DNA of 29,991 bases, taken from JBFXAN01 sp050184225. GTDB taxonomy: Bacteria; Chloroflexota; Dehalococcoidia; CAUJGQ01. The position numbers were made by a program, and so were the translations under genes. Within the stretch, counting starts at the first letter, position 1; each line of letters opens with the position of its first letter. Below the pieces are notes generated by a model. It ran no database searches. It was not told the origin of the DNA and saw only the letters and a list, made by a program, of their open reading frames with translations. This document shows, piece after piece, positions 24,246 to 29,991 of the stretch. Location: contig JBFXAN010000073.1 in the NCBI GenBank assembly GCA_050184225.1, forward strand, positions 1 through 29,991, given 5' to 3'.

Positions 24246-27200
24246 ATGATCTGCCTCCGCTGTGGCGTCGAACGGCCGGATGATCAACCGGCGTGCCCGA
24301 ACTGCGGCCTCTCCCGGTCGGAGACGATCAGCGGGCGGGCGGAACGGCGGCTCGTGACGATCCTCTTCGCCGACCTATCTGGCTTTACTGCTCTGTCGGA
24401 ACGACTCGACCCGGAAGAGGTACGCGAGATCACGAACCAGTGTCTCGAAAAGATGATCGCGATCGTTCACCGTTATAGCGGCACGGTCGACAAGATCATC
24501 GGCGACGAGGTGATGGCGAACTTCGGCGCGCCGCAAGCCCACGAAGATGATGCCGAGCGTGCTGCCGCCGCCGCATTGGAGATCCGCCAGGGGATTACCG
24601 AGATCTCCAACCGGCTCGGCGACCGTATCCAGCATCCCCTGTCCATGCACGCCGGCATCAACTCGGGCATGGTCGTCTATGGTCTGGTTGGCTCGAATGC
24701 CCGTTCGGACTACACAGTGCTCGGCGACGCCGTCAACATCGCCGCGCGGCTCGAAGGTCTCTCCGAGCAGGGACAGATCCTCGTCGCCGAAGGCACCTAC
24801 GAAATGACGCATCATGCGTTCACCTTCAAGGAGCTGCCCCCGGCGAAGGTGAAGGGCAAGGACGAGCCGATCAAGGTCTACGAATTGCTCGGCGTCCGCG
24901 CCCGCCGGCGCGACCCGCGTGGACTCGCTGGGGTCGAGACCCCCTTCATCGGCCGGTCGATCGAGCGGGCGCGGGTCACGGAAGCCTTGGATGCCCTGAC
25001 GTTTGGTCATGGCGGGTTCGTGACGCTCTCTGGTCCAGCCGGCGTCGGCAAATCGCGGCTCCTCCGCGAGATCCGTGTGTTGGCGGAAAGTCGCCGCGTT
25101 CGCTGGATTCGGGCCGGCGCCACCAGTCTTGGTCAGGGGAGTGTTCTGGCAATCTGGGCCGAGGCGATCCGGCGTCTGCTGGCGGCGCCATCGGCAGTGG
25201 GCGCAGGCGGGGAAACGATGGCGCTCGGCAACACCGGCGGTATGCTCCCACCGGCTCCGGTAGGCGCGGGCACGGCGCTGGCCGAAATGCTCGGGCTCAC
25301 CCTGTCGGAGCAGGAACGCGACCGGCTCGGCCGGCTCGACGAAAACGCCTTGCGCGGCCAGCTCTTTCTCGCCGTCCGCGATCTGTTGCGGGCGCAAACG
25401 GCCACCCAGCCGCTGGTGCTCTTGTTAGAAGATCTGCACTGGGCGGACGAGGCATCGTTCGACCTGCTGCGGTTCATTGCCGAACTGACGGGGCGTCAAC
25501 CGCTCCTTTTGATCGGCACATACCGCTCCGATGCCACAACCGTAGCCGATGCGCTGCCGAGCCGTGAGGCATTGGTCGGGGCGTACCGGCTCCATCTGGA
25601 GCTGGCGCCGCTGACCGAGGGGGAGTGTCGCACGCTCGCCGGCGCGATCATCGGCGATGACGAGCAGATGATGCCGGTGCGCGAGCTCCTGGTCGAACAG
25701 GCAGGCGGCAATCCGTTTTACCTCGAGGAGATCCTGCGGGCGCTCGCCGAGCAGGGCGCGATCGCACCGACGGACAGCGGCTGGCGACTGGCCTCTGGCC
25801 CGGTCCGGGCGGTTCTGCCTGCCTCGCTCCAGGGCCTGCTCCTCGATCGGATCGACCGGCTGCCCGAGCAGAAGAAGCGGCTCCTTCAGATCGCCGCCGT
25901 CACCGGCCGCCAGTTTCCGCCGGAAGTTGTCTGGGAGATTGCGGGCGAAGGCCCCGCCCCCAGCGAGATCGAGGAACTGATTCAGGATGGTTTCCTCGAA
26001 CGGTCGGAGAGCACGGGCGCGGTGCGCTTTCGCCACGCGCTTATGCAAGAGGCCGCGTATTCGTCCCTCTTGTTAAAGCGCCGGCGCTTCTACCATCACC
26101 GGGTTGCCGCGCTGCTGGAGGCACGTCCGGAGATCTGGCCGGTCCGCTCCGAGCTACCAGCGGTGCTCACACACCACTGGGAGCGCGCGGAGGAGTGGAA
26201 CCGCGCCGCCGAGTGGGCGATGCGCGCGGCAGAGCAGGCGCGCCGAGCCTACGCGCCCGCCGAGGCCGAAAAGCTCTATGCGCGGGTGCTCGCCGCCGCC
26301 GCCAACTCCGGCGAAACGACGCGTTCGCTCGCCGCCTTGACCGGCATGGCCGACGCGGTACTCTCTACCGGCGACGCTGAACGCGCGCTCGCGCTGTTGG
26401 AACAGGCGCTGGAGCAGGGGCCAGCGCCGCTGGAACGAGCGGGACTCGAGCGCCGGCGCGGCCGAGCGCTGGCGAGGCTCGGGATGCAGGCGAGCGCGAG
26501 TGAGGCGTATGTGCGCGCCGCCGCCTGCCTCGGCGATCCCCGGCCGGACGAAGACGAGGCTGTTCGGACCGAGCGCTCGTCGATCCGCATCCAGGCAGCG
26601 TTCGCGCATCTCGCTCGCGGTGCGGTGCGGCTCGCCCGTGTCGCCGCCGAGGAGGCGGTGCGTCTCCAAGTCGGCGGCGCGAATCAAGCGGATGCCCATC
26701 AATTGCTCGGTGCGATCGAACAGAGCAGCGGCAACCGGACCGCGGCGGTGGAGCAATTCGAGGCGGCGCTGACGATCGCGCGGCAGATCGGTGATCTACC
26801 GCGGGTCGCGCGGATCTCCGAGCAGCTGGGCAATCTGCGGATCGCGGCGGGCGAAAACGATGCCGGCCGGGCATTGGTGCAGGACGCCCTCGAGAATTAC
26901 CGGCGCACCGGCGACCACGTGGGCGCCGCCTACTGCCTGTTCCATCTCGGCGGGGCGGCCCTGCACGCCGGCGAACTGACCGAGGCGGTCGCGCTCCTGC
27001 GCGACTCGGTCACGCACGCGGACATGGCGGATCAAGCCGCCCTGCGTGCCCGCGCCGGCCTCCAGTTGGGGCGGGCGTTGGCGTTTGCCGGACGGTGGAA
27101 CGAGGCATGGTCCGCGTTTGATCGGGCGGGCGCCGATGACGAACAGACCGCCGGAGAGGCGACGCTCGAGCAGGCGATGGTGGAGACGGCACGCGGCGGC

Positions 27201-27758
27201 GCACCGGAGGGGGCCTTGCGCGCCGCCCTCGCCGCGGCACAGGCGGCCGGCGAGCAGACAGCGGTCGATCGGGCGCGTATTGGCCTGGCCACGCTGGCGC
27301 GGCGGGGTCATCGCTACGATGAAGCCCGCGGCCTCTTACGCGCCATTTTGGAAAGCGCGACCGATGACGCATCCGAAGCGATCGTGACGGCCCGCGCCGG
27401 CCTGGCACACATCGCGATCGGCGAAGGCAACCCACGCGCCGCGGTCGTCGTCGCTGCCCGAGCGTTGGCGCTGGCCGAGGAGCGTGGACCGGCGTATGCG
27501 GCTTGGTATGCGCGACGGGTGTATGGGGCCGCGCTGGACGCCGCCGGAAGATTGCCGGCGGCCGAGCGCGAATTGCGATCCGTCGTCGAAGCGACGCGGG
27601 CGGCAGGGGCGCTGCCGGAACTGGCCGCTGCGCTGAGCGCGTTGGCGCGCACGCGACGCGCGTTCGGCGATCCGAGCGGCGGCGCCGACGCGCTCGACGA
27701 GTTGCGGCGGGTCGCTTCGGTATTGAGCGAGAGCCGGGGCACGGGCGTGATCGCCTGA
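24246..27758 (+). CDS. Zinc-ribbon/class III adenylate cyclase/AAA ATPase/TPR regulator
   Basis: A 1170-residue multidomain protein. CLRC...CPNC (residues 3-20) is a short zinc ribbon. The class III cyclase domain (about 34-216) keeps every catalytic position: metal-binding D43 (LFADLSGFTA) and D87 (IIGDEVMANFG), adenine-selecting K83 and D161, and transition-state N164 and R168 (GDAVNIAARLE), so it should make cAMP. An AAA_16-type ATPase follows (about 232-550) with FIGR at the sensor start, Walker A GPAGVGKS (263-270) and Walker B LVLLLEDLHWADE (E395/D396). A winged-helix-like part leads to TPR-like helical repeats from about 640 to 1160, very rich in Ala/Glu/Arg. No DNA-binding domain or membrane segment is seen. 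It starts a probable operon with the two following genes (13-nt gap, then a 4-nt overlap). The stimulus is unknown. Confidence 0.9.
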   Translation: MICLRCGVERPDDQPACPNCGLSRSETISGRAERRLVTILFADLSGFTALSERLDPEEVREITNQCLEKMIAIVHRYSGTVDKIIGDEVMANFGAPQAHEDDAERAAAAALEIRQGITEISNRLGDRIQHPLSMHAGINSGMVVYGLVGSNARSDYTVLGDAVNIAARLEGLSEQGQILVAEGTYEMTHHAFTFKELPPAKVKGKDEPIKVYELLGVRARRRDPRGLAGVETPFIGRSIERARVTEALDALTFGHGGFVTLSGPAGVGKSRLLREIRVLAESRRVRWIRAGATSLGQGSVLAIWAEAIRRLLAAPSAVGAGGETMALGNTGGMLPPAPVGAGTALAEMLGLTLSEQERDRLGRLDENALRGQLFLAVRDLLRAQTATQPLVLLLEDLHWADEASFDLLRFIAELTGRQPLLLIGTYRSDATTVADALPSREALVGAYRLHLELAPLTEGECRTLAGAIIGDDEQMMPVRELLVEQAGGNPFYLEEILRALAEQGAIAPTDSGWRLASGPVRAVLPASLQGLLLDRIDRLPEQKKRLLQIAAVTGRQFPPEVVWEIAGEGPAPSEIEELIQDGFLERSESTGAVRFRHALMQEAAYSSLLLKRRRFYHHRVAALLEARPEIWPVRSELPAVLTHHWERAEEWNRAAEWAMRAAEQARRAYAPAEAEKLYARVLAAAANSGETTRSLAALTGMADAVLSTGDAERALALLEQALEQGPAPLERAGLERRRGRALARLGMQASASEAYVRAAACLGDPRPDEDEAVRTERSSIRIQAAFAHLARGAVRLARVAAEEAVRLQVGGANQADAHQLLGAIEQSSGNRTAAVEQFEAALTIARQIGDLPRVARISEQLGNLRIAAGENDAGRALVQDALENYRRTGDHVGAAYCLFHLGGAALHAGELTEAVALLRDSVTHADMADQAALRARAGLQLGRALAFAGRWNEAWSAFDRAGADDEQTAGEATLEQAMVETARGGAPEGALRAALAAAQAAGEQTAVDRARIGLATLARRGHRYDEARGLLRAILESATDDASEAIVTARAGLAHIAIGEGNPRAAVVVAARALALAEERGPAYAAWYARRVYGAALDAAGRLPAAERELRSVVEATRAAGALPELAAALSALARTRRAFGDPSGGADALDELRRVASVLSESRGTGVIA

Positions 27759-27771
27759 CCGCTCTCGCGCG

Positions 27772-28989
27772 ATGAGCGACCTCGTGGCTCTGGTCCTTGA
27801 ACACGGCGGCGGCTACGCTGCCGTCATGTTGAACGACGTGACGGACCTGCCATCAGACCTGGTAGAACTGCGCAGCCGGCTCGACCACTTTCTGCGCGAC
27901 GAGATCCTCCCCTTGGAGGTGAACCTCGCTGCCGATGCCGATCCGGATGCCGAGCTTCGTCGTCGGGTGCGCCGGCTCTCCGACGAGCGAGGATTCTTTC
28001 GGCTCGGCCTGCCCCGGGAGGAAGGGGGCGGCGGGCTTGGCCCGCTCGGTATGGTCGTGGTGCGGGAGATGATCGCCGTGTCAGGCAGCCGCCTCGGCCG
28101 GTTCCTCCTCGGCGCCGGCGGCGGGATGCTGCGAAACGGCACCGAAGATCAACGTCACCGCTTCCTTGAGCCGGTGCTGCGGGGCGAGATGACCACCGCC
28201 TTCGCCTTCACCGACGCCCGCGAGGGACCACGCACCACCGCCCGACGCGACGGCAACGCGTTTGTCCTCGACGGCGTCAAGTCCTTCGTGACAGGCGGTC
28301 CCCAGGCGGACCTGCTGCTGGTCGTGGCCAACGTCACCGAGAACGCCGACGGTCCGACCGGTGTGGCGATCTTTCTCGTCCCGCGCGCGGCAGACGGTGT
28401 AGAGCTGCGCCGCCGTCTGCACACGCTCGACGGCGGCGAGCACGGCGAGTTCGTGTTCTCCGGGTGCCGCATTCCTGCCGAGGACGTGCTCGGCGCGATC
28501 GGCCAGGGGCTGCCCCGGGCGATGCAGACGATTACCGCGACTCGGCTCTCGCTGGCGGCGACGGCGGTGGGCACCGCGGGATGGGTGTTGAGCTGGCTGC
28601 TCGATCAGGTCGATCGGCCGCACCGCACGGGGGTTCCTCTGGCCGACCGGGAGCAGGTGCAAGCGATGATCGCCGACAACGCCACCGAACTCTACGGCGC
28701 CCGCGCTACCCTCTACGCCGCCGCGCGTCTGACCGAACGGGGCGCTGAAGCAGAGGTGGAAACGGCGATCGCCAAGAGCCTCGCCACCGAGATGGTGGCA
28801 GATGTCGTCGATCGCGCGATCCAGTTGACCGGCGGCGCGGCGGTGGTCGAGGGTCATCCGCTGGAGCGCCTGTACCGTGAGGTGCGCGGTTGGCGCATCG
28901 CCGAGGGCACGACCGAGATCCTGCGGCTCTCGATCGCCCGCGGCCTCCTCGCCCGACACCGCGCTCCAGGGGCAGATGGTTCAGCATGA
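27772..28989 (+). CDS. Acyl-CoA dehydrogenase family flavoprotein
   Basis: A 405-residue member of the acyl-CoA dehydrogenase superfamily (FAD-dependent alpha,beta-oxidation of acyl-CoA thioesters). The N-terminal helical part includes LRDEILPLE and GFFRLGLPREEGGGGLGPLG. The middle beta domain includes TTAFAFTDAREGP and DGVKSFVTGGPQADLLLVV. The C-terminal helical part has IQLTGGAAVVEGHPLERLYREVRGWRIAEGTTEI, with E378 at the position of the catalytic base in medium-chain enzymes and RIAEGT giving the FAD/substrate contacts. Neither candidate ATG (27772 or 27826) has a clear ribosome site; the first is kept because it lies 13 nt after the cyclase stop. No electron-transfer flavoprotein or beta-oxidation partners are nearby. 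Confidence 0.9.
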   Translation: MSDLVALVLEHGGGYAAVMLNDVTDLPSDLVELRSRLDHFLRDEILPLEVNLAADADPDAELRRRVRRLSDERGFFRLGLPREEGGGGLGPLGMVVVREMIAVSGSRLGRFLLGAGGGMLRNGTEDQRHRFLEPVLRGEMTTAFAFTDAREGPRTTARRDGNAFVLDGVKSFVTGGPQADLLLVVANVTENADGPTGVAIFLVPRAADGVELRRRLHTLDGGEHGEFVFSGCRIPAEDVLGAIGQGLPRAMQTITATRLSLAATAVGTAGWVLSWLLDQVDRPHRTGVPLADREQVQAMIADNATELYGARATLYAAARLTERGAEAEVETAIAKSLATEMVADVVDRAIQLTGGAAVVEGHPLERLYREVRGWRIAEGTTEILRLSIARGLLARHRAPGADGSA

Positions 28990-29870
28990 TAGCCGGCACA
29001 CCCGCGCAACGGCTCAGCTTTCGCGCGAATGCGGTGCTCACCCTGGCGTATGAGCTGGGCCGCCGAGAGCCAGGGATCGAGCCGAACAGCGGCCATGTCC
29101 TGATCGCGCTGGCGCGGGAGGGCGGCAGTGTGGTCGAAGACACCCTCAACGCTCTCGGGGTGCGTTATGAAGACGTCCTCACAGCCGTTGCGACCGCAGG
29201 TAGCGTGCCCGACGCGAAACTCGAGCTGACGGACATGCTCAACGTCGCCGGACGGATCGCTCGTGATCGGGGTCAGTCCTACGTCGATGCGGCTCATCTT
29301 CTTGCTGCTTCGATCGACAACCCCGAGAGCGTTGCGGCGCGTGCATTCGCCACACGGGGCATCACCCGCGAGCAGGTCGAGCGACATCTCTGGGCCGATC
29401 GGGACATGCTCGTGCCGCTGCTGACGTTGCCCGATCCGGGGCGTGCAATCGCACGGGTCCAACAAGCCGGAGTCCAGATCCGTCGCGCTCGTGCTTGGGA
29501 ATCACCCGCCGTTCAAGCCTTCATCGTCGACCAAGCATTCACCGCTACCTGGTCCGCCGAAACAGCGAATGGTTTTGCTCGTCGGCCGATCAGTGTGTTC
29601 GTCGCCGAGCGCGGCGGCGCCATCGTTGGATTTGCCGCCTACGACTGCGGTCCGCGCGGCGTGGCCGGACCGATTGGAGTAGCGAGGAACGAGCGTGCCT
29701 CGGGCATCGCCGGCGCCCTCCTCCTCCGCGCGCTGTCCGGCATGCGTGGCATCGGATACGTTTATGCAATCATCGGCGCGGTTGGACCTGCCGAGTTCTT
29801 CGAGCGCGTCTGCGGCGCCGTCCTGCTACCCTCCGCGTGGCCGAGCTATGTGGAGTGGGAGGATACCTAA
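28986..29870 (+). CDS. Double Clp N-terminal domain fused to GNAT acetyltransferase
   Basis: A 294-residue protein with two parts. Residues about 5-69 and 80-137 match the two repeats of the ClpA/ClpC N-terminal domain: RLSFRANAVLTLAYELGRRE with HVLIALAREGG and LNALGV, then LNVAGRIARDRGQSYVDAAHLL with ESVAARAFATRGI. In Clp ATPases this domain receives substrates and adaptors, but no AAA module follows here. Instead, residues about 163-294 form a GNAT fold: VQIRRARAWES, ISVFVAERGGAIVGFAAYD, the acetyl-CoA motif PIGVARNERASGIAGALLL (229-247) and PAEFFERVCGAVLL. The ATG overlaps the dehydrogenase stop (ATGA), so expression is coupled. A role as an acetyltransferase recruited to Clp substrates is inference. 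The upstream extension from 28890 lies within the dehydrogenase and is rejected. Confidence 0.82.
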   Translation: MIAGTPAQRLSFRANAVLTLAYELGRREPGIEPNSGHVLIALAREGGSVVEDTLNALGVRYEDVLTAVATAGSVPDAKLELTDMLNVAGRIARDRGQSYVDAAHLLAASIDNPESVAARAFATRGITREQVERHLWADRDMLVPLLTLPDPGRAIARVQQAGVQIRRARAWESPAVQAFIVDQAFTATWSAETANGFARRPISVFVAERGGAIVGFAAYDCGPRGVAGPIGVARNERASGIAGALLLRALSGMRGIGYVYAIIGAVGPAEFFERVCGAVLLPSAWPSYVEWEDT

Positions 29871-29878
29871 CCCCCCGG

Positions 29879-29991
29879 CCCCCTTCCCTCGCAGGGAAGG
29901 GGGAGTTCTCATCAACCGACGATACCAGTATCTCGTTTGGCAACACCGACGAATCTTGTTCCACCATGGCAGACCAGGACTCCCCCTTCCC
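29879..29991. repeat. C/G-run inverted repeat after the last gene (truncated by window end)
   Basis: CCCCCTTCCCT (29879-29889) and AGGGAAGGGGG (29893-29903) form a perfect 11-bp hairpin with a 3-nt loop, 8 nt after the stop. After a spacer of about 75 nt, ACTCCCCCTTCCC (29979-29991) begins an inverted second arm, cut off by the window end. The plan (arm, spacer of 70-80 nt, inverted arm, directly after a stop) matches the element at 270-442. Confidence 0.65.

Overview
This window is GC-rich, gene-dense bacterial DNA. It has short intergenic gaps, frequent ATGA/TAATG overlaps, many GTG starts and Shine-Dalgarno sites of the AAGGAG type. The gene families (zinc-ribbon/class III cyclase/AAA/TPR fusion, Uma2 PD-(D/E)XK protein, VPS10-like Asp-box protein, MgtC, DUF4126, several zinc-ribbon proteins) together suggest a Chloroflexota-like bacterium, possibly near Thermomicrobia. 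That placement is inference: no rRNA or other phylogenetic marker is present, and no tRNA, CRISPR array, integrase or transposase was seen. The window looks like ordinary chromosome with accessory enzymes.

Layout. 1-4.8 kb, plus strand: end of an amidohydrolase, an SRPBCC protein, a small membrane protein translationally coupled to a Vps62-like/coiled-coil/membrane protein, and an MFS exporter. 4.9-12.4 kb, minus strand: an RsuA/RluB-type pseudouridine synthase, a zinc-ribbon membrane protein, a PurN-fold formyltransferase overlapping an MgtC-family gene, a second MFS transporter and a 1086-residue Asp-box propeller protein. 12.6-14.7 kb, plus: a small unknown protein, an alpha/beta hydrolase and a GNAT with a small metal-binding-like N-terminus. 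14.7-17.3 kb: an ankyrin protein (minus) diverging from an ABC-F ATPase (plus) whose ribosome binding site can be folded into a leader stem. 17.4-20.5 kb: a secreted CAP/SH3 protein (plus), then a minus-strand cluster of a zinc-ribbon membrane protein, a phosphonatase-like HAD hydrolase and a Uma2 protein. 20.6-22.3 kb, plus: a long structured leader, an RG-rich disordered protein and two membrane proteins. 22.3-24.0 kb, minus: a triple zinc-ribbon FHA protein and apt. 24.2-29.9 kb, plus: a putative operon of a cyclase/AAA/TPR regulator, an acyl-CoA dehydrogenase-like flavoprotein and a protein fusing a double Clp N-terminal domain to a GNAT acetyltransferase.

The most unusual items are the Clp-N/GNAT fusion and its operon, the RG-rich protein with its structured leader, the ABC-F leader, and two families of intergenic inverted repeats. 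One repeat copy supplies the C-terminus and stop codon of the pseudouridine synthase. I do not see one large self-contained new system such as a defence island. The 24.2-29.9 kb operon is the best candidate for an undescribed functional module.
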